From an uncultured Bacteroidales bacterium (GTDB taxonomy: Bacteria > Bacteroidota > Bacteroidia > Bacteroidales > WCHB1-69), in assembly GCA_900315245.1 (NCBI GenBank), contig OMYJ01000009.1:1-64000 (forward strand): DNA of 64,000 bases, in the 5' to 3' direction. The notes below the pieces were generated by a model. It made no database searches. It was not told where the DNA came from and was given only the letters and a program-made list of their open reading frames with translations. Every line of letters starts with the position of its first letter. The stretch's first letter is position 1. Below are positions 1 through 8,674 of the stretch, piece after piece. Position numbers and translations under genes: made by a program.

Positions 1-907
1 ATGTCTTTTATTTTTTGTCTGTCCTGGCCTCATCGCTTGCGAATCTCAAATTCCTCTTCTTGAGTATTTGCTACATTCTTCCATTCTTTCAATGAACATC
101 TCCCTGTTGACAACCCCCTCTCTCGTGCCGTCCCGTATCGTTGTCGTTTGGGATTGCAAAAATAGAATTTTTCCATTACATACATCCACCCTCGCGAACT
201 TTTTTTTACTTTTTCTGCATTTTCTTTGTAACATATTGATTATCAATGAAATAAAATTGCATTTTTATTGACATAGAACCCTTTTTTAGTGATTTTTATG
301 GGTGTTTTTGGCATCTTTTGGGGGTATGTGTCGGAAAGATTTCGCAGATTTTTGGCATTTTGCCGTAAAAATCGAATTTTTGATCGTTCGGAGAAGTGCC
401 TTTTCAAGTCGAAAATCAATATAAAGCACTATTATACAACAACTTGCAGTTCAAAAAAAACTATAACATATTGAAAAATAGTAAATTAAGTAATAACGAA
501 ATATTACATATATATTATATATACAATATTGATTATTTATGCGGTAGGATTTGTTTTCTTTTTGCGACACATTTCGTGGCGGGCATGCGTTAGGGATAGG
601 AGCGGAAATGGTTTTTGCCTTGTATCGATTTGTAAATCTCTGACAGACAGAGGTTTTTTTGGGCGAATGATTATTCGTTCGTGTGACGGGGGAAGGCAAA
701 AATCATTGTAGCGGATAGCCCGACGGCGCGGCTTTTTTTAATTCATAATGCATAATGCATAATGCATAATTAGAGGTGGATGTAGCGGATGGTGGAGATA
801 GCCGCGCCGGAACGCCCTGATATAAAAGAGAAAATAAACATGGAGCACTAATTTTCGCTGTTGGAAAATATTTTTTCAATAGGGGGTTGTTGAAAAGAAA
901 AAAAGTG
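1..907. other. AT-rich region without a supported gene
   Basis: No reading frame here has a recognisable protein product; the short open frames are low-complexity. Visible elements: a weak hairpin CTCTG/CAGAG at 638-652 followed by seven T, which could end a transcript from the left; a palindrome-like GGGCGAAT..ATTCG at 661-677 that resembles one near 25650; four heptamers CATAATG/CATAATT at 744-771; and a 9-bp inverted repeat CGGCGCGGC/GCCGCGCCG (724-732 and 801-809) that encloses those heptamers. The right end holds the rpmH promoter. Confidence 0.6.
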
Positions 908-915
908 TATTTTTG
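887..915 (+). promoter_or_regulatory. rpmH promoter
   Basis: TATTTTTG (908-915) matches the Bacteroidetes -7 box TAnnTTTG, with TTG at 887-889 as the distal element. The stretch GTGTATTTTTGCACC recurs at the aminotransferase promoter near 31583. Transcription would start shortly before the rpmH leader. Confidence 0.75.
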
Positions 916-952
916 CACCCCAAAAAAATTAAGAACAAAAACCTGTAATAAT

Positions 953-1111
953 ATGAAAAGAACTTATCAACCTTCAAACACGAGACGCCGTCACAAACAC
1001 GGTTTCAGAGAGAGAATGTCCACTGCAAACGGCCGCAGAGTGTTGGCTGCACGCAGAGCAAAAGGCAGAAAGAAACTCACCGTATCTGACGAGAGTCTGG
1101 GCAGAAAATAA
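953..1111 (+). CDS. rpmH: 50S ribosomal protein L34
   Basis: L34 is a small basic protein of the large ribosomal subunit that contacts 23S rRNA. The 52-residue product starts [22 protein letters not shown] and ends in a Lys/Arg-rich tail, the standard L34 pattern and length. The open frame extends upstream, but the ATG at 953 is chosen because the family always begins MKRTYQPS and because the promoter box lies at 908-915, so an upstream start would precede the transcript. It appears to be monocistronic: its own promoter lies upstream and a hairpin with a T tract follows within 30 bases. In many bacteria rpmH neighbours rnpA and dnaA; those genes are not here. Confidence 0.97.
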   Translation: MKRTYQPSNTRRRHKHGFRERMSTANGRRVLAARRAKGRKKLTVSDESLGRK

Positions 1112-1136
1112 TCTGGAAAAATCCGGGTTAAGATGT

Positions 1137-1166
1137 AAAAAGAAGGCGTTGGTCTTCTTTTTTTTT
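1137..1166 (+). terminator. rpmH terminator
   Basis: AAAAAGAAG (1137-1145) pairs with CTTCTTTTT (1154-1162) around an 8-base loop, and the T run continues to 1166. The distal element of the next promoter (TTG 1149-1151) lies in the loop, so terminator and promoter overlap. Confidence 0.75.
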
Positions 1167-1175
1167 GTATCTTCG
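1149..1175 (+). promoter_or_regulatory. Promoter of SurA-like gene
   Basis: TATCTTCG at 1168-1175 is one mismatch from TAnnTTTG; TTG lies at 1149-1151. It is located 35 bases before the chosen ATG at 1210. Confidence 0.55.
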
Positions 1176-1209
1176 CCATTTTTTTAATGAGCGAAAAAAC
1201 GACAGAAGA

Positions 1210-2559
1210 ATGAGAAAAATAATCACCAGTGCATTGGTTTTGTTGACCTGCCTCTCCGTGTGGGGGCAAAACGGAGGCACATCTATAGATGGGATTGTGG
1301 CGGTGGTTGGAAAATCCATCATCATGCGGTCTGACCTTGAGAAGCACTTCATAGACTACAAATCGCAGTTCAAGACCATCGAGGACCCGGATGAGGTGTA
1401 TTGTAGCATATTGGAAAATCTGATTTACAACAAGTTGATGGTCAACCAAGCGGAATTGGACAGTATAGAGGTGACCGATGAAGAGGTAGATTATCGTTTG
1501 AACACGCGTATCCAATATTTTCTGCAACAGACAGGCGGCGATGTCAAGTACATTGAAAACTACTTCCACAAGTCGATGTCGGAAATCAAGAAAGACATGC
1601 GGGAGATGATGTACGAACAGGCGCTGATAGAACAGGTGCAGTCAAACATAACGAGCAGCATCACCATAACGCCTTCGGAGGTCAACCGGTTTGCCGCCAA
1701 AATAGGTCCTGACAGCATGCCTATAGTAGAGACATCCTACCAGTTCGGGGAAATCGTGAAGATTCCGCCGGTGAGCGACGAGGAGGTTGCCGATGTGAAA
1801 GAGCGACTGAACAGCTATCGGGAGCGGGTACTTCGTGGCGAGAAGTTCGGAGCACTGGCGCGTCTCTACTCTGACGACCCAGGCAGCGCCTCAAAGGGCG
1901 GAGATCTCGGTTTTGTGGAACGCGGCACCCTCTATCCGGAGTTCGAAGCCGTGGCTTTCAACCTGAAATCCGGGGAGATTTCACAAGTGGTGAAGACGCA
2001 GGCCGGATACCATATCATCCAGATGATCGAACGGCGCGGAGAATCCATCCGTGTGGCGCATATCCTGATACAGCCAAAGCCGTCAACGGAAGAACAAGTC
2101 AGGGCCATCACTTACCTTGACAGCGTGCGTAATATCATTATCAACGAGAAACTTACGCTGGAAGAAGCGGCCAAACGTTTCTCCGAAGGGGAAACCAAAA
2201 TGAACGGCGGCATGGTGGTTAACCCCTACAACAGCTCCCTGTCCTTCGACCGCCAGACGTTGGACGACGCGACATACACCACCATCAACAAGCTCATCCC
2301 CGGGGAATACTCCGAATGCGTTCCCTTCGTCAATGATGACGGCGTGATGGCCTACCGCCTCATATACCTCAAAGAAAAAGTGTCGCAACACAAAGCCAAT
2401 CTGGTGGAAGACTACGATATGATCAAAAACGCCGCCCTCGAACAGAAAAAATACGAGGCGATGGAAAAATGGGTGCTGGACAAGGTGAAAGTGACCAATA
2501 TGAAACTTTCCGAACAATATCGGTACTGTCCGTTCGTTAGTAAGTGGCAGATTCCGTGA
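1210..2559 (+). CDS. SurA-like periplasmic peptidyl-prolyl isomerase
   Basis: Predicted periplasmic chaperone with parvulin-type PPIase domains that helps fold outer-membrane proteins. The 449-residue product begins with a signal peptide (MRKIITSALVLLTCLSVWGQ). A SurA-type N-terminal segment follows (IVAVVGKSIIMRSDLEKHF, then helices to about residue 160), then a clear parvulin domain (GEKFGALARLYSDDPGSASKGGDLGF through SQVVKTQAGYHIIQMIERR) and a second, more divergent one (RVAHILIQPKP to about residue 400). The ATG at 1210 is chosen because the upstream part of the frame overlaps the promoter and the signal peptide starts there. The role in outer-membrane assembly is inferred from the family and fits the BamA/OmpH genes elsewhere in the window. 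Its stop codon lies at the edge of a tandem-repeat array. Confidence 0.88.
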   Translation: MRKIITSALVLLTCLSVWGQNGGTSIDGIVAVVGKSIIMRSDLEKHFIDYKSQFKTIEDPDEVYCSILENLIYNKLMVNQAELDSIEVTDEEVDYRLNTRIQYFLQQTGGDVKYIENYFHKSMSEIKKDMREMMYEQALIEQVQSNITSSITITPSEVNRFAAKIGPDSMPIVETSYQFGEIVKIPPVSDEEVADVKERLNSYRERVLRGEKFGALARLYSDDPGSASKGGDLGFVERGTLYPEFEAVAFNLKSGEISQVVKTQAGYHIIQMIERRGESIRVAHILIQPKPSTEEQVRAITYLDSVRNIIINEKLTLEEAAKRFSEGETKMNGGMVVNPYNSSLSFDRQTLDDATYTTINKLIPGEYSECVPFVNDDGVMAYRLIYLKEKVSQHKANLVEDYDMIKNAALEQKKYEAMEKWVLDKVKVTNMKLSEQYRYCPFVSKWQIP

Positions 2560-2661
2560 GGGGACGATGAGACGATGAAAACGATGAGACGATGAAAACG
2601 ATGAAGCGATGAAGCGATGAAGCGATGAAGCGATGAAGCGATGAAGCGATGAAGCGATGAA
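2556..2661. repeat. Octamer tandem array (CGATGAAG)
   Basis: Seven perfect CGATGAAG units run from 2599 to 2654 with an eighth partial unit. They are preceded by degenerate CGATGAGA/CGATGAAAA units that reach back to the stop codon of the SurA-like gene. Related octamers occur at 31548-31575 and 47581-47607. It fills the gap between the SurA-like and MoxR genes. Confidence 0.9.
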
Positions 2662-2706
2662 AAACGATGTGACTATAAATAATTTTGAGAATTAGACAAT
2701 ATAAAT

Positions 2707-3693
2707 ATGGATTTAGAGAAGAAGACAGACATTGAAGCGATTGAGTCGTTTGTGGAAAAGTACAAAGTTCTGCGAGAAGAAATTGCGAAAGTGATTGTTG
2801 GGCAGGACGATGTGGTGAAGAACGTGTTGATGGCGATGTTTAGCCGGAGCCATGCCTTGCTTATCGGGGTGCCCGGTTTGGCTAAAACATTGATGATCAC
2901 TACAATTGCGAAAGCGGTAGATATGACATACAACCGTATCCAGTTCACTCCCGACCTGATGCCGTCGGACATCATGGGTGCGGAGATTCTGGACGACAAC
3001 CGCAACTTCAAATTCGTGAAGGGTCCCATTTTCGCCAACATCGTGTTGGCCGACGAGATCAACCGTACGCCTCCGAAAACGCAGTCCGCATTACTGGAGG
3101 CCATGCAGGAGCGTTCGGTGAGTATGAACGGGACGACCTACGACTTGCCGAACCCATTCTTCGTGTTAGCCACGCAAAACCCTATCGAGCAGGAAGGAAC
3201 ATATCCGCTGCCCGAGGCGCAACAGGACCGTTTCATGTTCAACATCATGCTGGATTATCCGAGCACCGCCGAAGAGGAGGAGATCGTGAAGCGCACGATC
3301 CATGGCGACATGGTGGAGCCGCAACGCGTCCTCACGGTGGAGGAGATCATCTTCTACCAGAAGCTGTTGCAGAAAGTGCCGATTCCCGAGAACGTCTATC
3401 GATATGCGGTGAACCTATCCACGTTGACCCGTCCGGGCACAGCCAAGGCGCATCCGTGGGCGAACGATTACCTGTCGTGGGGTGCGGGACCGCGTGCTTC
3501 GCAGTTCCTGATCATTGGTGCGCGCACCCACGCCGTGCTTGGAGGCAAATACTCCCCAGACATCGAAGACGTGCGTGCCGTTGCCTATAACATCCTGCGT
3601 CACAGAATCATCAAAAACTACAAGGCGGAGGCAGAAGGCATCACCATCGAGCAAATCATCGACAAGCTGCTTGAAGCTGCCGATGCCCGATAA
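2707..3693 (+). CDS. MoxR-family AAA+ ATPase
   Basis: Cytoplasmic AAA+ ATPase of the MoxR/RavA group, thought to act as a chaperone that activates partner proteins, often together with DUF58 and von Willebrand factor A proteins. The 328-residue product has Walker A GVPGLAKT near residue 58, Walker B IVLADEINR near residue 119, the MoxR signature PPKTQSALLEAMQER, sensor 1 FVLATQNP, and EGTYPLPEAQQDRFMF. Length and motif order are normal, so it looks intact. The ATG at 2707 is the first in frame after the octamer array. The usual DUF58/vWA partners are not adjacent; a sensor kinase follows after 15 bases, so the two are probably co-transcribed. The client is unknown. Confidence 0.93.
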   Translation: MDLEKKTDIEAIESFVEKYKVLREEIAKVIVGQDDVVKNVLMAMFSRSHALLIGVPGLAKTLMITTIAKAVDMTYNRIQFTPDLMPSDIMGAEILDDNRNFKFVKGPIFANIVLADEINRTPPKTQSALLEAMQERSVSMNGTTYDLPNPFFVLATQNPIEQEGTYPLPEAQQDRFMFNIMLDYPSTAEEEEIVKRTIHGDMVEPQRVLTVEEIIFYQKLLQKVPIPENVYRYAVNLSTLTRPGTAKAHPWANDYLSWGAGPRASQFLIIGARTHAVLGGKYSPDIEDVRAVAYNILRHRIIKNYKAEAEGITIEQIIDKLLEAADAR

Positions 3694-3708
3694 TGAACGA
3701 CAAACGAT

Positions 3709-5202
3709 ATGCGGAAACCCACCTGGAAATGGATTCTGTTTGTCTCTGCGGCGGCAATTTTCACTGTCATCATCGTCTATTCCAACAGGCTGATCAAGAA
3801 AATCGCGCAGGAAGAGCGCCAACGCATTGAAATTTGGGCGGGTGCCATCACCTACAAAACCCAAATCATCAACGAGACAGAGCGGTTTTTCGATTCCATA
3901 CGCATTGAAGAGGGGAACCAGGCTTCCATTTTCGCCAAAGCGGTGAAAAAAGTGGCCGAAGCGTCCCTGTATGAGGACATCACCTTTTACCAGGACATCA
4001 TTTCCGCCAACCAGACGGTGCCTACCATCATTGCCAATCCGAACGGCAACATTGACGCTGCCATCAACCTGCCCGACAGCATTCTCGCCATGAGGAACAT
4101 TCGCGAATTGGGAGAAAGCCTCCAAGAGTTCGACAGTCTTAAGCTTCCCTACTATCATCGCGAATATGTGACAGTGTATTACAAGAACTCTCATATTTAC
4201 GGTGATTTCCGCGAAATGATCGACAACTTGCTGGAATCCTTCTTCCAGGAGACGGTCATCAATTCGGCCTCGGTGCCGGTCATCATCACCGACAGCACCC
4301 AGATCAACGTGATCGCCGCGGGCAACATCGACTCCGTTGTCATCAATTCCCCATTCAAAGTGAATGCCAAACTTGAGAAGATGCGGGAAGAGAATGACCC
4401 CATAGTGCTGGATTGGTTAGACCACGGGAAATGTTATGTTTTCTACGAGGAGTCGTCTGTTCTGACACAGCTACGGCTTTTCCCTTTCATCCAATACGGC
4501 ATTATCTTTGTGTTCCTGCTCATCGCCTACCTGTTGTTCAGCGTGACGAAACGGTCGGAGGAGAACCGCGTATGGGTTGGTATGTCGAAAGAGACGGCGC
4601 ACCAGTTAGGGACTCCCATTTCCTCGCTGATGGCCTGGACGGAGCTGTTGAAAGAGATGCCTGTGGATCCTTCTATCCCACAGGAGATAGGCAAGGATGT
4701 GCACCGATTGGAAACCATTGCACAGCGGTTTTCCAAAATCGGTTCTGTGCCCGTACTGGAGCCAGCCGACATCGTGCCCATCATCGACAATTTCACCAAC
4801 TATCTACAGACGCGTATCTCCTCGATGGTGAATATCCATTTCGAAAAGCCCGACCATCCCATTGTGCTGCCGTTGAACCAACAACTCTTCGAATGGGTGA
4901 TTGAAAACCTGTGCAAGAACTCTGCCGACGCGATGAACGGGAAAGGGGACATCACGGTTTCCATCATCGAAGAGAAGAACAAAGTGTATATTGACATCAC
5001 CGACACCGGCAAAGGAATTCCCCCGAAGATGCAGAAGCGCATTTTTTCACCGGGTTATACTTCTAAAAGCCGCGGCTGGGGCTTGGGACTGACTTTGGCC
5101 AAGCGTATCATCCAAAACTACCACCGCGGAAAACTGTTTGTGAAATCCTCCGTCATTGACCAAGGGACGACGATGCGGATTCAGTTGAATGCCGGGAATT
5201 AG
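3709..5202 (+). CDS. Membrane sensor histidine kinase
   Basis: Two-component sensor kinase of 497 residues. A first membrane segment (about residues 8-24) is followed by a periplasmic sensor region to about residue 260, then a second membrane segment (263-280). The cytoplasmic part has an H-box KETAHQLGTPISSL with the phospho-accepting His near residue 298, an N-box ENLCKNSADAM, and G boxes DITDTGKGIP and GWGLGLTLAKRI. No HAMP or PAS domain is evident and the sensor region is not one I recognise. No response regulator is adjacent, so the partner must be encoded elsewhere. The start 15 bases after the MoxR stop implies one operon. The TAG stop (5200-5202) falls inside the first heptamer of a long tandem array. 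Confidence 0.9.
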   Translation: MRKPTWKWILFVSAAAIFTVIIVYSNRLIKKIAQEERQRIEIWAGAITYKTQIINETERFFDSIRIEEGNQASIFAKAVKKVAEASLYEDITFYQDIISANQTVPTIIANPNGNIDAAINLPDSILAMRNIRELGESLQEFDSLKLPYYHREYVTVYYKNSHIYGDFREMIDNLLESFFQETVINSASVPVIITDSTQINVIAAGNIDSVVINSPFKVNAKLEKMREENDPIVLDWLDHGKCYVFYEESSVLTQLRLFPFIQYGIIFVFLLIAYLLFSVTKRSEENRVWVGMSKETAHQLGTPISSLMAWTELLKEMPVDPSIPQEIGKDVHRLETIAQRFSKIGSVPVLEPADIVPIIDNFTNYLQTRISSMVNIHFEKPDHPIVLPLNQQLFEWVIENLCKNSADAMNGKGDITVSIIEEKNKVYIDITDTGKGIPPKMQKRIFSPGYTSKSRGWGLGLTLAKRIIQNYHRGKLFVKSSVIDQGTTMRIQLNAGN

Positions 5203-5534
5203 CTGTTGGCTGTTATATTGGCTATTGGCTATTGGCTATTGGCTGTTGGCTGTTGGCTGTTGGCCGTTGGCCGTTGGCCGTTGGCTGTTGGCCGTTGGCC
5301 GTTGGCCGTTGGCTATTGGCTATTGGCTATTGGCTGTTGGCTGTTGGCCGTTGGCTATTGGCTGTTGGCTGTTGGCTGTTGGCTGTTGGCTGTTGGCTGT
5401 TGGCTGTTGGCTGTTGGCTGTTGGCCGTTGGCTGTTGGCTGTTGGCTGTTGGCCGTTGGCTGTTGGCTGTTGGCCGTTGGCTATTGGCTATTGGCTAAAA
5501 GCTAATAGCTAATAGCTAATAGCTAATAGCTAAT
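5199..5534. repeat. Long heptamer array, TTGGC(TG/TA/CG) then AGCTAAT
   Basis: After two degenerate units (5199-5217), 40 heptamers run from 5218 to 5497 without any break in register. Every unit is TTGGC followed by TG, TA or CG, so variation is confined to the last two bases. Five AGCTAAT units follow (5500-5534). ATTGGCT on one side can pair with AGCTAAT on the other through one G-T wobble, so transcripts could fold. The array separates two convergent genes and holds the stop codons of both. Because seven is not a multiple of three, all three forward frames stay open; these are not genes. Confidence 0.97.
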
Positions 5535-6426
5535 ACTGGTACTCGTAGGAGTATATGAGTTCTTTTTTCTCCATGAAGGTTTCTTCATCAAGGCTTGTAC
5601 TATAGATTTTTGTCGGGTATTTTTTGTAATAATCGTAAGCATACGTGAAAGAATAGGTCTCTGAGAAGATGTCGTAGGTGTCGGTGACATAGATTCCGAC
5701 GGCATTGTTAGCGCTGCAGAAAAACGTCTGCGGTTCATCGTTCAACAGGACATGATCAAGTAAAAGCGAGAAAAAATTCTTCTTAGGATTGATATTTTCG
5801 TCATAAACATACGTAAAAGTCAGTTTTTGAACACTATCCGGCCTATTTATTGTCATTTTCATATCTTTGACATTGTTCCCATCCCACGTAAAATCAATTT
5901 CGGCGGTACTATAGTCGTAGTGTTCCCGTTTTATGCCTTTTACGGAACGACAAAGATCAAACGGTGATTCGCAGCCCGGGGAAAAGAGTTGCAGGATATC
6001 GGGCGTTTTTTCAGAAACAGACTTGGCGGATTTCCGGATGGAGATATGTGACAGTTTCTGCTTCTCAAAAGAGAGCGAATAGGTTTCCATAAGCTGGTCG
6101 CCGTAGTAAGTCTTTATCGTTGTGAGTTTTTTCCCATCATACTCAAAATCAGAGTGTTGGTTATCCATCTCAATGCGCGACAGGAGGTCGTTCTCATACA
6201 GGTAACGGCAAGTCTGGTCCACAGTTCCGTTTTTCCTGTAATACTCCACCTGATGAAGCTGGTCATCGTTCCAAAGCCACTGCTCTTTCAAGTAATGCCC
6301 GTCGGATTCACTATAGACCTTTGATATCTTCCATTTCGGATTGAACTTTCCGAGATTCTCTTTTTCACAGGAAGAGAGAGCGAGAATCGCCAAAATCGCC
6401 ACACAAAGCAGTTCTAATTTCTTCAT
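5530..6426 (-). CDS. Lipoprotein of unknown function (paralogue 1)
   Basis: Predicted lipoprotein of 298 residues. The N-terminus MKKLELLCVAILAILALSSC ends in a lipobox, so the mature protein would be anchored at Cys20. The body is rich in Tyr, Asp and Lys with repeated short strands such as YLYENDLLSRIE, FEYDGKKLTTIK and FTYVYDENINPKKN, reminiscent of YD/RHS-type beta repeats. A paralogue with the same layout lies at 11624-12505 (shared ScCK/E start, W.W..D, YDGKKI, and a C-terminal Y.YEY). No function is recognised. A promoter box for the minus strand is at 6488-6495. The TAG stop is contributed by the AGCTAAT heptamer array. Confidence 0.8.
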   Translation of the reverse strand: MKKLELLCVAILAILALSSCEKENLGKFNPKWKISKVYSESDGHYLKEQWLWNDDQLHQVEYYRKNGTVDQTCRYLYENDLLSRIEMDNQHSDFEYDGKKLTTIKTYYGDQLMETYSLSFEKQKLSHISIRKSAKSVSEKTPDILQLFSPGCESPFDLCRSVKGIKREHYDYSTAEIDFTWDGNNVKDMKMTINRPDSVQKLTFTYVYDENINPKKNFFSLLLDHVLLNDEPQTFFCSANNAVGIYVTDTYDIFSETYSFTYAYDYYKKYPTKIYSTSLDEETFMEKKELIYSYEYQY

Positions 6427-6487
6427 TATTAAGATGTTTTATAACAAAAATATCAAACACAGACAGTGTATCATGTCTGTCGGGGTG

Positions 6488-6495
6488 CAAAAATA
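6488..6495 (-). promoter_or_regulatory. Minus-strand promoter of lipoprotein 1
   Basis: TATTTTTG on the minus strand, within the same GTGTATTTTTGCACC context seen at rpmH and at 31583. It lies about 60 bases before the lipoprotein ATG and diverges from the dipeptidase promoter. Confidence 0.7.
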
Positions 6496-6508
6496 CACTT
6501 ATTATTCT

Positions 6509-6535
6509 TTTGTATTGTCAAAAAATGTACTTTTG
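6509..6535 (+). promoter_or_regulatory. Promoter of C69 dipeptidase
   Basis: TACTTTTG at 6528-6535 matches TAnnTTTG; TTTG at 6509-6512 may be the distal element, although the spacing of 15 is short for the family. Confidence 0.65.
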
Positions 6536-6578
6536 CAACGCTTTTGAGGAAAGTATCAATAAACGAAAATAAAACCTT

Positions 6579-8330
6579 ATGAAGAAAAATCTTGTATTCA
6601 CATTGTTATGCAGTCTGATGGCCTTCAGCAGCGCCATGGCCTGCACGAATTTCATCGTCACGAAAGGTGCGAGCCGGGATGGTTCCTGTTTCCTGACGTA
6701 TGCGGCTGATTCCCATCAGCTTTACGGAGAGTTGTACTACCGTCCGGCCGCCAATTATCCGGCTGGCAGTATGATGGATGTCATTGAGTGGGACACGGGC
6801 AAGAAGCTCGGCCAGATTCCGCAGGTTGCGCACACCTATTCCGTAGTCGGCAACATGAACGAGTTCCAGTTGGCCATCGGCGAGACCACTTACGGTGGCA
6901 TTGAGGAGTTGGAGCACGGCCAAGGGCTTATTGACTATGGTTCCTTGATCTACATCACGCTGCAACGGGCCAAGAATGCCCGCGAAGCCATCAAGGTGAT
7001 TTCGGAGTTGCTGGACGCTTACGGATATGCCAGCGAGGGAGAGTCATTCTCCATTGTAGATCCGAACGAGGCCTGGATTATGGACCTCATCGGCAAAGGC
7101 GAGAAAATGGTGGATGCCAAGGGCAAAGTGATGAAAGGCTGGAGCAACGGAGCCGTTTGGGTGGCACGCCGCATCCCCGACGGTTATGTTTCCGGGCACG
7201 CCAACCAGTCGCGTATCACAACGTTCCCGTTGCGTGACGGCAAGACCTCCATCACCAACAAGGAGTTAGACAAGATCTTCCTTCCGACCGTGGAGACCGT
7301 CTATTCTGCCGATGTCATCTCCTTCGCCCGTATGAAGGGGCTCTATCCTAAAGACCCGAAACAGGCTCCTGACGCGGAGTTCAGCTTCTGCGACACCTAC
7401 AACCCCATCACGTTCGACGGTGCGCGTTTCTGCGATGCGCGTGTGTGGGCTTTCTTCAACCACGTGAATCGTGCGGAGGTCGCCAAATACGAGGACTATG
7501 CCCGTGGCGACAACCTCAAGCACCGTATGCCTTTGTGGATCAAGCCCGCCGACAAGTCCAAAATTGATGCTCAGTTCATGATGCAGATGATGCGCGACCA
7601 CTACGAAGGCACCACCATGGACATGTCGAAAGACCTTGGTGCCGGACCTTACGCCTGCCCTTACCGCTGGCGTCCCATGACTTGGTCTGTGGATGGCAAG
7701 AACTACATCCACGAACGTGCCACGGCGACACAGCAGACGGGTTTCGTGTTCGTGGCCCAATGCCGCAGCTGGCTGCCCGACATGTTCGGCGGCATCTATT
7801 GGTTCGGTGTTGACGATGCCGGTTCCAACTGCTTTGTGCCGATGTTCTGCGGCATCACCGAAATCCCTGAAGAGTACAAGGAAGGCAACGGCTCCATGGT
7901 ACAATACTCCCAAAATTCCGCTTTCTGGACTTTCACAAAAGTCAGCAACTTCGTCTATACCCGTTACAGTGACATGATCAAGCATGTCAACGAGAGACAA
8001 GCGAAATGGGAAGGTAAATTCGTGAAAGACATCGAGCAGATGTCTTCAAAAATGAAGGACCTCTGCACGCAGAATCCGGACGCCGCCCGCAAGCATCTCA
8101 ATGCCTACTCTGCTCGCGCCGCCCACGAAGTCTGCCAGGAATGGAACAGACTGTTTGAATATCTGTTGGTGAAATACCACGACGGCAACGTCAAGAAAGA
8201 GGAAAACGGCAAATTCGTCACCAACGGGAATGAGAAGCCGCAGGTTGTGTTCCCCGACCAACCGAAATGGCCTGACAACTGGTACAGAATGATCGTCAAG
8301 GATTGCGGTAAAAACATCGAAGCGAAGTAA
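6579..8330 (+). CDS. C69-family dipeptidase
   Basis: Secreted or periplasmic peptidase of family C69 (PepD-like), N-terminal nucleophile hydrolases that cleave dipeptides. The 583-residue product has a signal peptide ending at A-M-A just before CTNFIVTKGASRDGS; the Cys in this motif (residue 22) is the expected nucleophile exposed after processing. Other family signatures are DGSCFLTYAADSH, GNMNEFQLAIGETTYGG, and SIVDPNEAWIMDLIGKG. The length is normal for the Bacteroidetes members. It has its own promoter and a strong terminator, so it is probably a single-gene unit. With the S46, M3 and S9 peptidases in the window it suggests a peptide-using metabolism; this is inference from the gene set. 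Confidence 0.93.
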   Translation: MKKNLVFTLLCSLMAFSSAMACTNFIVTKGASRDGSCFLTYAADSHQLYGELYYRPAANYPAGSMMDVIEWDTGKKLGQIPQVAHTYSVVGNMNEFQLAIGETTYGGIEELEHGQGLIDYGSLIYITLQRAKNAREAIKVISELLDAYGYASEGESFSIVDPNEAWIMDLIGKGEKMVDAKGKVMKGWSNGAVWVARRIPDGYVSGHANQSRITTFPLRDGKTSITNKELDKIFLPTVETVYSADVISFARMKGLYPKDPKQAPDAEFSFCDTYNPITFDGARFCDARVWAFFNHVNRAEVAKYEDYARGDNLKHRMPLWIKPADKSKIDAQFMMQMMRDHYEGTTMDMSKDLGAGPYACPYRWRPMTWSVDGKNYIHERATATQQTGFVFVAQCRSWLPDMFGGIYWFGVDDAGSNCFVPMFCGITEIPEEYKEGNGSMVQYSQNSAFWTFTKVSNFVYTRYSDMIKHVNERQAKWEGKFVKDIEQMSSKMKDLCTQNPDAARKHLNAYSARAAHEVCQEWNRLFEYLLVKYHDGNVKKEENGKFVTNGNEKPQVVFPDQPKWPDNWYRMIVKDCGKNIEAK

Positions 8331-8360
8331 TTCGAAACCGTCTTGCACAAAGATTCTCCA

Positions 8361-8396
8361 AACCCCGAAATCAAAAACTGATTCGGGGTTTTTTAT
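8361..8396 (+). terminator. Terminator after C69 dipeptidase
   Basis: AACCCCGAA (8361-8369) pairs with TTCGGGGTT (8382-8390) and a T-rich tail follows. This is a strong intrinsic terminator 30 bases after the stop codon. Confidence 0.9.
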
Positions 8397-8410
8397 TTCA
8401 TTATTTTTTC

Positions 8411-8456
8411 TATTTTTGCCACGTTGTTCAACCTCAGGGAAGAACAACGTTTTTTG
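8411..8456 (+). promoter_or_regulatory. Promoter followed at once by a hairpin and T run (possible attenuator)
   Basis: TATTTTTG (8411-8418) is a good -7 box. Three bases later ACGTTGTTC (8421-8429) pairs with GAACAACGT (8442-8450), followed by six T. A transcript from this promoter would meet a terminator within about 35 bases, giving either a tiny RNA or an attenuated leader for the LRR gene. A second inverted repeat GTGGGGCT/AGCCCCAC (8564-8571, 8604-8611) lies further down the 250-base leader. Confidence 0.5.
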
Positions 8457-8674
8457 AAAGAAAGCGCATTTTTCGCTTTTCCGTCAGTGTGAACTTGGAC
8501 AATTCGCAATGTATGCACGGATAACGAAAAGGAGCTTGCCTATAAGTGTATAATTGCCAATAGGTGGGGCTCATTTTTCGGTATCTTGCATACAGGGAGT
8601 CCAAGCCCCACACCGGAGATCCGAGGAATGGAATGCTCCACTTTCTTTATGAATTCTTTAAACAACAAGACAAC

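Noticed and set aside
46..246. Minus-strand open frame of 66 codons at the left edge
   Set aside because: Low-complexity Lys/Arg-rich product, no promoter box at a sensible distance, no recognisable family.
2556..2661. Octamer array considered as a CRISPR array
   Set aside because: Units are 8 bases without spacers, and no cas genes occur. The same holds for all heptamer arrays.
5189..5512. Open frames of 88-107 codons in all three forward frames with WLLAVGC-type sequence
   Set aside because: They are the translation of a heptamer array; a 7-base unit passes through all three frames and contains no stop. No homology-like features or start signals.
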